Below, in pieces: positions 34,345 to 46,548 of a DNA stretch of 64,000 nt. Each line of letters begins with the position of its first letter. Position 1 is the first letter of the stretch. The notes under the pieces are model-generated. The model did no database searches and was not told the DNA's origin. It was given only the letters and a program-made list of their open reading frames with translations. Position numbers and translations under genes: made by a program. The DNA lies in assembly GCA_023213315.1 (NCBI GenBank), contig JAKCPI010003011.1, forward strand, positions 20,531 to 84,530, in the 5' to 3' direction. This DNA comes from Euborellia annulipes (taxonomy: Eukaryota; Arthropoda; Insecta; Dermaptera; Anisolabididae).

Positions 34345-34978
34345 TTCACATCTTCACATCTTCGGAAGAGTATATAGAAGCTGAAAACGTTCCTGAAACT
34401 TTGAAATTTCCATTTGATGAGTATTCGATTCGATAACCCTATTTGTTCCGAGCATAAGTGAATATTATGGCTTATTTGAAGGAATTCCATGCACAATTCA
34501 TGTTCTGCCAAATTGTAACCAAAACAATCTTGTTTTAACATTTGTTTAAAGAAAAAAGCATGTTTTGAATAAGGGTTTTTGTGTAGTTGCTTTTAAAATC
34601 TAATTTATGTGATAAAAATTAAAAATTATTTTTAATATTTTCAAACTTTCGATCTTTACATGGTGGAAATGTAAAAGACCAACATTTCACTGCTCATTTT
34701 GTCCCAGATTTCTTCTTTCATGCGCTTGTCACTTTATCATTTTCTGCGTTCAAGAACGTGTTCTCAGATAAAACGCATGTCATTAAACAACAAAATTTAG
34801 AGAAATTGTTCTTGTTTTCAAAAAAAATTAGTAAAAATATATTATAAAATGCGGCTTAATTTGTACTAGAGCATATTTTTACTATTTTTTCCATTCATTG
34901 TGCATAGTTGGTCATTTTATAGTGCTTTAATGCATGCATATTTTAAGGTTTGATTGTCCATCAGCATCCGGGCTCCAA
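34345..34978 (-). repeat. Family J interspersed repeat, copy J3
   Basis: Reverse-oriented copy beginning GAGCCCGGATGCTGATGG on the minus strand. Includes TGACCAACTATGCACAATG, CAAGAACG and the GAATACTCATC region matching J2. Confidence 0.7.
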
Positions 34979-34991
34979 TTAAAACATTTTT

Positions 34992-35135
34992 ACTTTCTCT
35001 TACCTATGTATATATGTAATATATATAGAGAGAGAAAGTATTGGATTCATGTCAAAGATTCGATGTCGAGATTTTGATGGATCTTCACGTTTTGAGGTCC
35101 CCTGAATCCAAAAAAGTGGTTTTCGCGACATGGTC

Positions 35136-35171
<36 letters not shown>

Positions 35172-35669
35172 GTGTGTGTGTGTGGTTCAAAAATTTCAAG
35201 CATGAAGGAATGAGCTACGAGGTTGAAATTTTATATTTTAGTTAAACACCCCCCGGGACGGGAAAAATAAGCTTTTAACAAAATCGGCCAAAGATTACTA
35301 GTACTTTACTGATGTACTTTTTCAGTTTTTTTCGATTTTCTCAAATTCGCTCTAACGATTTTGATTAAAATTCAAAAATCAATTATTTTTTAGATGCTCT
35401 TTCAAATGTATATTCTCGTTTTGCCCTCAAAATTGTTTGAAGCACACTTTACTCTTGTGCTCCATAGGAAAGATAGGAGAAATGGTTGCCATGGTAACAT
35501 AATATAAATATTTTCCCATACTTATAAATTTTACATCTGAATTCAAATGTTCCGTACTGTCGGGAACTAAATACATGTCGACACAAAAAATCTGGTGTGA
35601 CAACACAGACACAACTTTCGATTACCGAAGGTAAGAGAAAGTCGTGTGCTGTGCGCCAGTCACACCAGA
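34992..35669 (+). mobile_element. Family A element, copy A9 (complete)
   Basis: Starts ACTTTCTCTTACC, has a (GT)n tract at about 35138-35184, and ends with the R hairpin (about 35588-35669). T runs flank both ends. No duplication is visible beyond the T runs. Confidence 0.9.
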
Positions 35670-36914
35670 TTTTTTTTTTCAATTTCTTCAAATCGTTCGA
35701 TAACATCTATAAAATTATTTTAACACATCACATTTCTCTAGACTAGAATTAAAAAGAAAAAAATTCTAATTTTTCTATCAAAGTATGCATTCTTCTCAAG
35801 AGTTGTTAAATGTAGATTCTAATCACAAACAAATCAAGGCCGATTAAATTATTCAAAAGATAAAAAAAAAAATTACTATTTGGAAATACTTAAAGAAAAT
35901 ATCTACAGTATAGAGTGTCATTCATTAATATAGGGTTCAATTATTTATTCTTTATTGATAATCGATAAGATATAATAAAAATAAGTAATACTTATTGATT
36001 TAAAAAAAAAAATAAACGACCCGATCAAGTCCGCCTCATTTCATTTATAAAACCAAAAATCCATATTTTTGTTTTTATATTAATAGACTTTACTTGTTAG
36101 GCAAAAACTTCAAATTCAAAAATAAAACAGAATCCTAAAAGAGCTGCAAAATTGGCAACAGAGGAAAATTTATTTTCATCATTATTAGATCTAATAAAAC
36201 CAAATTTGACACGCAAGAGTAATATTGAACTTTAATTCGGTTTAATTTTAATTGGGGGAAGGGGGGGGGTTGTAATAAATTATTTCTGATATATTATCGA
36301 TCGAAAGTTAAATTGAAGTGTTTAGTGGAAGATAGTCATAAGCCACCATTTTGTCATTTTGCCATAAATATCCCGTTTTAATACCACACAAAGAAGTTCC
36401 TTGAATTTACAATAATTGGCTGCGCATAATAAGTGCAAGTTCTCTACTTGGCCAGCTAGTGAAGATTTGAGAAGTAAAGATAGTCATAAGCCACAACAAA
36501 ATGGCGTCGAAATCTGGAGTGAATGAAAATTTCTCTCGTGTTCAAAGGACTTTTACGAATAAGGGAGCTGAAAATGAAGAGTCTGATTCTTTTTATGATT
36601 CTTGGCACCCAACAAGCACCAGTTCCAGCTCTAATTACAACATCGTAAGAGTATAGACATATTTTAATATGCATAATCTCTCTTTTGTGGCTTGTGCTTG
36701 GATAGAATATCATTTGAAAGCAATTAGAAGTTAAATATCTAGGCCTATTGGCGTGGAGGAATTGCTTTAAGTTTACTTAAATCCAAAGAATGTATTCTTT
36801 CTCAAATAGTGTGTTTTCTTTAAATAAGTGAATTCATTCTAAAATATTGTAAATTACAAGGAAACGAAAGAGAAAATATCAATTTTAATTAATGAAGATG
36901 GGGGTAGCCTGGTG
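35670..36914. other. No gene seen
   Basis: AT-rich DNA with a G run near 36255-36270. The phrase GATAGTCATAAGCCAC recurs at 36331 and 36479, and its reverse form GTGGCTTATGACT occurs at about 37530. These may bound a larger unrecognised repeat. Confidence 0.4.
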
Positions 36915-36917
36915 GAT

Positions 36918-37155
36918 ATTGATAGAGAAGAATGAATAAATAAAATCCGGAGCTGATATTCAGGCAATTTATTTGGATTAATTCCTCCCGCTATAAGTCG
37001 ACGTTTAGGAGCCAAAACGACTCCATCTTCAGGACCTTATGGTTAACAATTAAAAAGTATATATCATTGATTACATATGTTAGCGGGAGGAATTAATCCA
37101 AATAAATTGCCTGAACATCAGCTCCGGATTTTATTTATTCATCCTTCTCTATCAA
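36918..37155. repeat. Long inverted repeat W3 with decayed hammerhead motif
   Basis: Outer arms of about 70 bp (36918-36990, 37083-37155) share GGAATTAATCCAAATAAATT and TTTATTTATTCATCC. On the minus strand 36991-37042 reads CTGAAGA, a 6-bp stem GGAGTC/GGCTCC, then TAAAC GTC. The first base of GAAA is mutated to T, so activity is unlikely. The same outer sequence follows the intact motif at 52504-52554. Confidence 0.75.
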
Positions 37156-38181
37156 TTTTAATATTTGACTGATAATTTACGGATTTAGAAGCAATAAACC
37201 TTCAAATATTAAAATTTCAACTTTAATACTGTCTTTTTTAATCAATAATGAGTCTCTTCTAATATTGTGTTTTTATTGATAAATAAATCCTATTCACCCT
37301 CAAATATTTTTCCGGTGAGTCATAAGCCCATTTTCTTTTTCTTCTTCATGGTAAATGCTTTAAAAAAAATAGGGCGAATTAATGTTCCATTCTCTACTAT
37401 ATGTTTTATAAGACATACAAGTGTTCATTTTTATAAAGAAAGTTATAAATTAAGTGGCTGATTTGCAGATTTCAGTCAACTTATTGAGTCAAACTTTAAT
37501 TTGTCAATATCGTAAAACTAATATATTGTGGCTTATGACTGTCTTCCACTGAGCCCTTCAAATATTTATTTTATTAATTGACTACTTTATTTCAAAAGCC
37601 TAATGATATATATATATATTCAATTTTCTCATAAAATGTTTGACTGAGTAGTGATGGTTGCCTTTACAGGCGCCGACAGGGAAATTAAAATTTCTCTAAT
37701 TATTTGATCTAAATATTTTGTATAATTAAATAAGAATTCCTGGGCCCCCAATAGATATATTAATAACGTAAATTCTTATATGGCCTAAGTTGCCAAAAAG
37801 CTGGATGAATGTGTGTGTGAGAGTGAGTGGCAAAAAAGTGTGTGTTATTTTATTTTTTTTAAAGTTTGTATAATAAGATCTTTGGTTAATAAAATTAATC
37901 AAGTTTGTTATTTTCTTTTTTGGAGACTAGAAGAGTTTCTAGTTGTAAATTGAGCCGACCTCAAATCGAAATGGATTTTAGGAAAGGTCGGGTTCGAATC
38001 CCCTCGAAGCCATCCTATTCGAAAGTCCACCCCTTTGAGTTAATGTATGCTTATTTGGTAGCTTGAGGAGCTAGCCTGAGTAAATCCCTGGGAGTTTGGA
38101 ACACAGGAAACTAGGAGAGTAAAGCTTTCTCTTCTCCTTCAACCCCATCGTAAATATCTAAATTATCAAAATAACTCTTTT
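37156..38181. other. No gene; degenerate SINE copy and tRNA-like relic
   Basis: A worn headless SINE copy on the plus strand lies at about 37740-37862. At about 37930-38010 GGTTCGAATCCCC resembles a B box, with no good A box or folded tRNA. Confidence 0.4.
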
Positions 38182-38802
38182 ACTTTCTCTTATATATATT
38201 AATATATAGAGAGAAAGTATTGAAATCATGTCAAAAAACCGATGTCGAGATTTTGATGGAAATACATGTTTTGGGGTCCTCTACGTCCAAAAAAGTGGTT
38301 TCCGCAACATCTTTTGTGAACAAAATATCTCAATAACGAAAAGAGTTATGAGGTTGAAATTTTATATTTAAGTTAGACATCCACCTGGCACGTGACATGA
38401 GGCTTTTGAACAAAATCGGCCAAAAAGTACTAGTACTTTACTGATGTACTTTCAGTCTTTTCGTTTTTCTCAAAATTCGCTCCAATGATTTTGTTTAAAA
38501 TTCATAAATCAATTATTTTTAGATCGTCTTTAAAATGTATATTCTCATTTTGCCATTGAAATCTTCCTAAGACCACTTGACTCTTGTGCTTCATAGGAAA
38601 GATAGGAGAAATGGTTGCCATGGTAAAAAAATATAAAAATTTTCCCATGTTAATAAATTTTACATCTTGAATTGAATTGTACCGTACTGTCGGGAACTAA
38701 ATATATGTCGACACAAAAAATGTGGTGTGACAAGCACAGAACACAACTTTCGTTTACCAAAGGTAAGAGAAAGTTGTGTGCTGCGCGACCAATCACACCA
38801 GA
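38182..38802 (+). mobile_element. Family A element, copy A10 (complete)
   Basis: L hairpin ACTTTCTCTTATATATA, body with the AACAAAATATCTCAATAACG variant in place of the GT tract, R hairpin ending ATCACACCAGA. T runs on both sides. Confidence 0.88.
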
Positions 38803-39763
38803 TTTTTTAAATCATATAAAAGCCATCCATCTCTCTTGATTGGTAGCTAATTCACTTGAAATCAATTGGTATGGGAAACGTACCCTTAACCCTACGAAAA
38901 TAACTTGCAGAATCCAAACCCTATAATATAAAATATCAGATTTTTGAGTTAATATAAAAATTTATTAAAAAATTGATCCCCCTTTAATATTTCAGGTGAA
39001 ATCAAATTCCGTTCTGGTTGATGTACCCGTCGCTTGGAGGTTTGTTTGTGGATAATCTAATTCCTTTGTGACTGAGTAATCATCTTTTGTTGAGTTGATT
39101 AGTGTGGCCTCAAGGTGAGTTGACATATATAAATTTTCAACATAAAATAGATGCTTTGCACCAACTCTAATAAACTCCCCCTCCCCTCTAAGAGTCTTAA
39201 CATCACCAAGATTTGGCACTAGAATAATATTTTTGACAAAGTGGCGGGATGGAACTATCAATTGAAATGATTTTTTTTTTTTAGTAAAAAATTCTCCAAA
39301 TTTAATAGTAAAATTCACTCAATGAAGATTGTACTTATTTATTTATGGTTAAAGTATTAAGAGCGAATGAAAAAATAATTAGATTGGGAAGTCCACTTTC
39401 AAAGTGCACAATTTTCACTTTTTATATCTATAAAAGGGACCGAGGGTTTAATTCGTTAATATTTTAATGCTTTTATAAAGACCAAAATAGGTTTTGATTT
39501 CTTCTACAGTTTTTAATAGGCCTACTAGCATTTCAGTATTCCTATGCGAAGGGCCAAGTTGATCCTGATCTTACAAAAATTCTACCACGTGATTTTTATG
39601 ACCTCCCTGAGTCAAAATATAGATTAAGAGAAAGTAAAAATCAATGTGTGGTTTTATGAAACCACGATGCAAGTGAAACTTTTTTTTTCGAATCGGTAGG
39701 CATTTAACTAAAAATTTTCGGAAAATTATTCGATTTAGGGATCGCGTTTTTAATCTTAACTTA
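38803..39763. other. No gene seen
   Basis: Less repetitive DNA. The 108-codon minus frame at 38992-39318 has no recognisable domain, and its codon use resembles the surrounding non-coding DNA. Confidence 0.45.
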
Positions 39764-40621
39764 GGGGTCGTCCACATATTACGTAACGCGTTAGGGGGGA
39801 GGGGTCGGGACAAAACGTTACTAATTGTGACATTGGGGACCCGGGGTTTCTCTAAGTGTGACATTACAATTCAAAGTTGAATTTATAAAATTAAAAAAAA
39901 AAAAAAATAATAATAATAATAATAATAAAAGGTCGAATGATTTTCACAACAGGGAAAAATGGAGTTATTATTTGAGTCACGAGAGGAAATTTACTAAAAA
40001 AATTTGAGGCGATCAAATAAAAGTTCCACTTTAAAAAAAAAAAAGGTAAAAATGATATGAATTTTGTATAAGAAATTTTATTCGGGTAGTTCTATGTTAT
40101 GACAATATTTGTAGGGGGGTTTGTTTGTATGCGGGGGCGTATATAGAAATTTTTTTCAGGAACTGAACTGAAATTTTCCTGCGGAAAAATTTTTTTTAAA
40201 GAAACTTTTCCGCCCCGCTCTGAGAAAAATTTTGTTTTTGCGAAACCGAAGTTTTCCGCCCTGCGGAAAATTTTTTTTTTCCCGACCGTGAAAATCATTT
40301 TACCTTTTTTTTTAGAGACACGAAATTTTGCCACCCGCGAACATTCCCTTGCGGAACCTAAGTTTTCCACCTTGCGGAAAAATTTTTCATTTTTTTACAG
40401 AGCTATATTTTTTCGTACTGGGGGCCGATCAAACATTTCGGGGGGGGGGGGGCGAGCCCCAATGATGTCTGTATATCCCTATATATGTATATGGAAAATT
40501 TCGGAGGGGGGCCGGCCCTCCCCTTATATACGCCCCTGTTTATATGTGACTAACTGTGACATGGGGGGGGGGGGACTAGAAAATCATCGTAAATGGCGTT
40601 ACGTAATATGTGGACGACCCC
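39764..40621. mobile_element. TTA-flanked MITE family O, containing an hAT element
   Basis: Perfectly mirrored ends contain GGGGTCGTCCACATATTAC followed by GTAACGC, with TTA on each side (39761-39763, 40622-40624). These features fit PIF/Harbinger-type MITEs. The 407-bp element P interrupts it. Confidence 0.85.
40132..40538. mobile_element. hAT-like element P with G/C tracts
   Basis: Ends CGGGGGCGTATATAG and ATATACGCCCCTG. Flanking octamers TTTGTATG (40124-40131) and TTTATATG (40539-40546) match at seven of eight bases. It contains several AAATTTTTCCGC-type blocks shared with DNA near 5220, 28380 and 44300. Confidence 0.8.
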
Positions 40622-40702
40622 TTATAATAAACTAGCGGAGGTAGAGTTGCCTTCTAACCGCTAGGCCCTGCCCCAAAAAAAAGTGGGACCCGCAAATTAG
40701 TC

Positions 40703-40915
40703 TGCCTGTGTGGACATTTTTGAGCATGAAGGAAATGAGCTTTGAGGTTGAAATTTTATAATTAAGTTAGGCACCTTCAGAAGTCGTGAAAATAAGCTTT
40801 TAATCAAAATCGGCCAAAAAGTACTAGTACTTTACTGATGTACTTTTTCAGTTTTTTTCGAATTTCTTCAAACGATTTTGTTTAAGATTAAAAAGTTTTT
40901 AAAAGATGCTCTTTA
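40703..40915 (+). mobile_element. Family A element, middle fragment A12
   Basis: Runs from GAGCATGAAGG to AAAGATGCTCTTT. Both termini are missing. It lies 170 bp upstream of the complete copy A11. Confidence 0.75.
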
Positions 40916-41085
40916 TTAAATTAAAGAATGGGATCGAAAATGCTTAAAAAGATCTAAAATAATTAAAAAAAAAAAAAATTTTCTGAAAAACAATTTCAAT
41001 TAATTTTGACAAAAAATTCAAAGTCTAACAATGCATAAAACAAATAAAAATATAGCAAGTGTTTTTATATCGTTACTTCATTTTT

Positions 41086-41741
41086 ACTTTCTCTTACCTC
41101 TATATATATGTTAATATATATATAGAGAGAAAGTATTGGATTCATGTCAAAAATTCGATGTCGAGATTTTGATGGATCTTCACGTTTTGAGGTCCCCTGA
41201 ACCAAAAAGTGGTTTTCGCGACATGGTCTGTCTGTGTGTGGGTGGGTGTGTGTGTGTTCAATTTTAAGCATGAAGGAATTGAGCTAGGAAGTTGAAATTT
41301 TATATTTAAGTTAAACACCCCCGGGACCAGAAAATAAGCTTTTAATCAAAATCGGCCAAAGAGTACTAGTACTTTACTGATGTACTTTTTCAGTTTTTTT
41401 CGATTTTTTCAAAATTTGCTTCAACGATTTTTTTTAAAATTCAAAAATCAATTATTTTTTAGATGCTCTTTGAAATGTATATTCTCATTTTGCGATTGAA
41501 ATCTTCTGAAGACCACTTTACTCTTGTATTTCATAGGGAAGGATAGGAGAAATGGTTGCCATGGTAACAAAATATAAATATTTTCCCAAACTTATAAATT
41601 TTACATCTGAATTCATAGGTTCCGTACTGTCGGGAACTAAATATATTTCGACACGAAAAATCTGGTGTGACAAGCACAGAACACAACTTTCGATTACCGA
41701 AGGTAAGAGAAAGTTGTGTGCTGTGCGCCAGTCACACCAGA
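41086..41741 (+). mobile_element. Family A element, copy A11 (complete)
   Basis: Cleanest plus-oriented copy: L hairpin from ACTTTCTCTTACC, (GT)-rich tract at about 41230-41256, the 13-bp GGTAAGAGAAAGT at 41702-41714, R hairpin ending at 41741. TTTTT and TTTTTTT border it. Confidence 0.92.
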
Positions 41742-42483
41742 TTTTTTTATTTTTCTAAATATTATTTTTAACAATTTTTTTTTTTTTTAATTAACAGAGC
41801 ATCGCCACCGTTAATACTAACAAACATTAAAAGATTAGAATATAATTTCGTTTCGGGAATCTATTTTAAGAGATATAACATTTTTTTTTTTTTTTTTTCG
41901 TTTAAAATATCTTTTTAAATAAAACTCTAATAAAAATTATCATGTCGGCTGATTTAATACCCTATCATGTTCCCTCGGGATATTTAATCATCTCTGGTTA
42001 GAAAATATTTTACTTTTTTTTTTTTTGAACCGAATCCAGATATTTTACATATGTATTTAGATGAAAAACGAATAAAAAATTAAAAAAATAAAATAAAATT
42101 ACACGTTTATAAGGGTCTAGTTTTAATTTATTCACTGGCTAGGATAATTATTAACAGCGAGTTAACAAGTCCGTTAAAATAAAAAATCAACAATATAAAT
42201 TTCCTTCCCTTTTTTTTTAATTCTAGCCTCCCTCCTTGACTCTCCCTGGACCACCCGCCGTCGCCTTTTATTAAGGGCATGTAGGAGCGGCGTCTAAACG
42301 TACTTTAAAAATTGAAGGTTCGTTGGGGGTACGATTTTCTCCAAAAGAAACTAAAAGTAAAGCATTTTGCTGTGTATACGGATCTAGCTTTCAAAAATCC
42401 AGATGTTCGGTTTCATAATTTCCCGAGACGAAATTGTAATTTTGTTTAAATTAAAACTTTTTCGGAGTGGATGAACAACTACT
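41742..42483. other. No gene; worn Helitron E trace
   Basis: A reversed E-like block (TCCCTGGACCACCCGCC) sits at about 42218-42275. Otherwise AT-rich with T runs. Confidence 0.4.
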
Positions 42484-42530
42484 AATGCCATCATCAGTCC
42501 CATTAGAGCTGGACTGATGATGGCATTAGT
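42484..42530 (+). ncRNA. Hammerhead-like motif W4, first part (split by insertion)
   Basis: ACTAATGCCATCATCAGTCC and its reverse complement form a head-to-head pair around CATTAGAGCT. The right half has stem I CTGGA and CTGATGA (42513-42519). The stem II region is interrupted by element H after GGCATTAGT; the 3' half resumes at 43776. Confidence 0.55.
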
Positions 42531-42781
42531 CATAGGCGTAGCCACGGGGGGGATTTGGGGGTTCAACCCCCCCCCCCCCATTGGACCCAAGCCATGACTA
42601 GATATTTAAGCTCTATAATACAAAACACTTTCTCTCTCTCTATATTTTTTTTTTTTTTTTTTTCTTCTCCCTCCCTCTTCTTCCCCCCTTTCCCCTTCAC
42701 CCCACACACACTTACATCTTTTCATCTTGGCCGTTTTGATAAATATATAGACAGTGAGGTTAGGGATTTAAATTTGTGGTG

Positions 42782-42821
42782 TCTCTCTATATATTTCATA
42801 TATAGAGTAAGAGAAAGTAAA
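42782..42821 (-). mobile_element. Family A, solitary L terminus inside H
   Basis: CTCTCTATATATTTCATATATAG-type hairpin ending GTAAGAGAAAGT before an A run. Confidence 0.6.
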
Positions 42822-42845
42822 ATATAATAATTTTCTCTAGCTTAA

Positions 42846-43231
42846 GGTGCTCGTCTCGGGGTGCTAATTTTGGGACTTTCCAGCGGCCACAATTTTGAAG
42901 CTATCGACCTCAAATTTTTTTAAAATTAAAGCTATTTAAAATATCTACAACTTATAGAAGCCCTTTTTTTGATTTTCGAAAAAAAAAAATTTTTTTTAGA
43001 TTAATCGCATTAAATAAAAGATATTTTAAAAAAAAGGAGCTCTATAAGTTGTAGATAATTAAATTAGTAATCATTGTGTTAAAGAATAATTAATTTTTTG
43101 CCTTTAATTAATTAGCTGGAAAGTCTAGAATGAAATGGAACAAGTTGCGTGTATTCTAATGGGGGAACACTAACGCCATCTGGTGCCGCCTCGAGTCAAT
43201 CGTGTTTTAACGGTTTTCCGAGACGCGCACC
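42846..43231 (-). mobile_element. Family B MITE, copy B2 (TTAA-flanked)
   Basis: Inverted relative to B1 and B3. TTAA lies at 42842-42845 and 43232-43235; the right end reads CGAGACGCGCACC. Confidence 0.85.
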
Positions 43232-43610
43232 TTAAAAAAAAAATTAAATAAAACTCAACAAATTAAAGAAAATTCAGAATTTTTTCAACGAAAAGAATTG
43301 ATTTTTGTTTTGCTTTATAAAAAATTAAAGCCGCTTAAAATTGATTAAATCCCTCAAATGAAAAATAATAAAAATTATTATATAAATAAATTTATTATTT
43401 TTTTTACCCAAAGAGATCTCAAATGGGAATGTGTTCAAAGTAAACAGCGACTTCGGTATTATAGTTGTAGGATGATGGAGAGTGTTTCCTAGAGGCGGTT
43501 TTTGTGTTGTTATGGTTGTATTGTATTGTTGGAAAAATAAACATAGTTTTTGAGGCTCATCTCCCGTGTTCTTTTATTTGGCGACGAGTTGAATGAAAAA
43601 TTGCAGCACT

Positions 43611-43672
43611 TAATTAAGAAAGGGCGGGCCCGAGCCAGCTCGAAGGGGGTCCAGGGGGCGGAGTGGCCAGTC
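43611..43672 (+). mobile_element. Helitron family E, 3' fragment inside H
   Basis: GGGCGGGCCCGAGCCAGCTC and GGGGTCCAGGGGGCGGAG blocks as in E4. The expected CTAG end is changed to CCAG. Confidence 0.55.
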
Positions 43673-43775
43673 ATATATTTCATTAGACTCCTTATACTGC
43701 CCTATTAGTCGGGGGCGGGAAGAGAAATCACCCTGAACCCCCCCCCCCCATCAAAAATTTCTGCCTACGCCTATG

Positions 43776-43815
43776 GCATTAGTAGAATAAAGCCGAAACG
43801 TATCCAGAATTGAGA
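43776..43815 (+). ncRNA. Hammerhead-like motif W4, second part
   Basis: After the duplicated GCATTAGT the sequence continues AGAATAAAGCC, GAAAC (43792-43796), GTA and stem I strand TCCAG. Skipping element H, stem II GGC/GCC and stem I CTGGA/TCCAG can form, so the ancestral motif had all core residues. Confidence 0.55.
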
Positions 43816-43944
43816 GTTTTTCTTTAATATAGAGGCTCTAAAATTGGCTGCCAGCTCCTCTGTCCCTTATCAAACTGATATCTACAGCCACCTTAATCTT
43901 ATATCAAGAACATTGTTCTTATAATTTTTGCAAGTTACCAAGGC

Positions 43945-44665
43945 AGCCATTTCTCCCTTCTTTAAATTGTGCTTCAAACAATTTTGAGTCCAAAATGTGA
44001 ATATATAAAAAAAAATAATTGATTTTTGAATTTAATCAAAATCGTTAGAGCGAATTTTAAGAAAAAGTACATCAGTAAAGTATAATACTAGTACTCTTTT
44101 GGCTGTGCTTATTTTCACGCTCAAGCAGGGTGTCTAACTTAAATATAAAATTTCAGCCTCATAACTCAATTCCTTCATGCTTAAAATTAGGAACCGATCG
44201 AATATTCGGTTTCGGCGAGTTTCGGCCAAAAATTCTGGTTTCGGCCGTGGTTTCGGTTTCGGCAAAAAAGTAGCGGAAACCTGAGCAAAAAAATTTTTCT
44301 GAACTTTGGTTCCGCAAAAAGGGAAAATGTTCCTCTGGGCAGAAAAAATTTAGTTTCTTTAAAAAAAATTTTCCGTAGAAAAATTTTTGAGTTAAGGTCC
44401 CCCCCTCCCCGAAAAAAATTTCTATATACGCCCCTGATAGGAAATACAAGTTTCGGTTACGGTTTCGGCCGAAACTAAGATTGAGCCGAATTTCGGTTTC
44501 GGCTGAAAATCTTGTTTCGGTCGGACCATACTTAAAATTAAACACAGACAGACCATGTCGCGAAAACCTCTTTTTTGGATTCAGGGGTTCTCCATCAAAA
44601 TCTCGACATCGAATATTTGACGCAATACTTTCTCTTAAATGTTACATATATAGGTAAGAGAAAGT
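43945..44665 (-). mobile_element. Family A element, copy A13, with insertion C
   Basis: Minus-oriented body and L terminus (ending GGTAAGAGAAAGT at 44665). The R hairpin is missing. Element C interrupts it at 44188-44530. Confidence 0.8.
44188..44530. mobile_element. hAT-like element family C inserted in A13
   Basis: Ends TAGGAACCGATCGAA and, reversed at right, TATGGTCCGACCGAA, rich in TTTCGG/CCGAAA. Flanked by CTTAAAAT (44180-44187, 44531-44538), an 8-bp duplication. Its interior includes a C tract and CTATATACGCCCCTG, the terminus of a P-type element. Confidence 0.75.
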
Positions 44666-45747
44666 AAAAATACGCTCAATAACAAATTCAATAATTCTTA
44701 AAATCGCTACAGCACGAACAAGATTGAAAAATTTGAAGATTACAAAAAGATAGGCTTAAAAATTGTGAAAAATCAACATTTTTAAACTAAAGTTTCTTTT
44801 TATCCATATCAATCAAGAAAAGAAAAAAACTAACAGCCAAAGAGAGTCACACCTGACTTTTTTTTAATCCGTTCTTGATTAAATGATGGATTAGCACTGA
44901 ATTTTTGGCTAAAATGTCAAAATATTCCCCCACCCGAGCTCCGGCTCTCCTTCATTTTATTATTAAAATTTTTTTCTTTTGCTCAACACTTGAATAGATG
45001 AGAGGATCTACACCATATAAAAGGAAATGAAAGAGTGATAGAGAAATCACTTCATATTCAGGGAGCCTATTTATTTCAAAAGAAAATAATTTAATTAAAA
45101 AAAAAATATTACAAAAGATAAATCATTTTTTTTTCTCTTTAAATAAATTTTTCAAAGATAAAAAAAAAAATGAATTTCTTTTTTTTTATTTAACTCTTTC
45201 TCAACTTTCAAGATATGATTAAAAATGTACGAACCTTTTAAATAGAAACTTCTTTAAGCAATTGGTCATGCGAGGGGTAATTTAAAAATGTGAGTAGGAA
45301 AAAATAAAATATTAATCAAAAGGATTCAAGTTAAAAAAAAAAGGATAGTTTTAATTTTTATTAAAAAAAAAAAAAAGAAATCTTTATTTGGGCTTTTTAT
45401 TGTACAGATTAAAAATATGTTCTTGCTTCTTCTGCTTTATGATCTCTAGCAGAAAGAAGAAAAGAGAATGGAGAAAATGACAAAGGGCATTTATATATTG
45501 CAATATAAAAAAAAAAAAAATACACAGTGCTTATCAACCAGGTATTTTGTCATCTTCATTAAAAATTCAAAGATTTTATTACCGAGGAAATCTTGTAAAA
45601 GCTATTCATAAAAATTTCTAATTATATAAATAGCAATGTTAAAAGCTTTAAAACATACGTCACCAACCCTTTTTAGCGTTTCGACCCGCGTCCTTTTTGA
45701 AAAAAATTATAATTAAGTTCGTTCATTATAGTATAGCTATCTAGGGG
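44666..45747. other. No gene seen
   Basis: AT-rich, A/T-run-rich spacer. Confidence 0.55.
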
Positions 45748-45905
45748 ATCCAAGGAAATGATTATTATTGGAATTCCTATCGCGATCTCCGTTTATTTGC
45801 CCGAGGTGCTTTCGTGCACGAAGACACACACCTCAAACCCAACCGGCCCCTGGCTTAGCCCTCTACCGGCACACCGTGAAGTTACATCATTTCCTATCTC
45901 TAAAA
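45748..45905 (-). mobile_element. SINE family 2, 3' fragment
   Basis: Matches 33215-33365 in reverse (GATAGGAAATGATGTAACTTC, GGTTTGAGGTGTG, AAGAAAGCACCTCGG-like blocks) and ends in AATAATAAT. The 77-codon frame at 45758-45991 runs across it by chance. Confidence 0.7.
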
Positions 45906-46063
45906 GTGCTGCTGCGATAAGCGATAAGAGCGTCGATAAGAGCAGAGCGTCAAACAGCTCGCTAGTAGTGTTTACGTTGGAGCTGCGATAATAGCAAAGA
46001 CAAATGCGGTGTCTAAAAGTTTAAACTGTTTTTAATCGCTATAAATTGATATTTGCTTGAAGA

Positions 46064-46548
46064 TCTATATATATATATATATAATTCACTAATGTCCGTC
46101 TGTCCGTCTGTCCATCTGTCTGTCACGCTCTATTTAGGCAACTTCCCGTTGGAATTTTGAATTGAAATTTTATATGCATAAAGAGGACCTTCGCGGGATT
46201 ACAGGAAAATTATTTTCATCCCGAAATTCCTATAACTTTTTGAGTTATTAATTCTTAAAGTTACGATTTCTCACATAGGAAATGTATAGAGAAATATTTA
46301 TGTATTCTTTTCATTTGTGTATTCCATGAATGTAAACAAATCCTCAAGCAGGCTCTGGATTAGAATCGAATAATAATAATTTTCTTTTCATAATTAAGAA
46401 GAAAAGGCGAGGGTCCGCCGCAGGCGGGCCCGAGCCAGCTCACGGGGGGTCCAGGGGGCGAAACCCCTGTCTAGATGCAAAGGCGGGCGCACGGTCCTCA
46501 TAATTTAAACAAAGACGAGGGTCCGCCGCAGGGGGGCGACGCGGCTAG
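46064..46548 (+). mobile_element. Helitron family E, long copy E4
   Basis: Starts TCTATATATATATATA after an A, continues with GTCCGTCTGTCCGTCTGTCC, a central region, and two GTCCGCCGCAG blocks. It ends GCGACGCGGCTAG followed by T (CTAG at 46545-46548). A SINE family 2 scrap lies at 46332-46378. The repeated 3' block suggests an internal duplication or a Helitron inserted next to another. Confidence 0.8.

Larger units (their letters stand above)
42531..43775. mobile_element. hAT-like element H with other repeats inside
   Basis: Ends CATAGGCGTAGCCA and, reversed at right, CATAGGCGTAGGCA, with G and C tracts inside and the perfect 8-bp duplication GCATTAGT (42523-42530, 43776-43783). It contains a family A L-end fragment (about 42782-42821), family B copy B2 and a Helitron E fragment, so its own sequence is short. 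Confidence 0.85.

Noticed and set aside
37930..38010. tRNA gene
   Set aside because: Only a B-box-like GGTTCGAATCC; no A box at a suitable distance and no cloverleaf.
45758..45991. 77-codon plus frame
   Set aside because: Antisense to SINE family 2.
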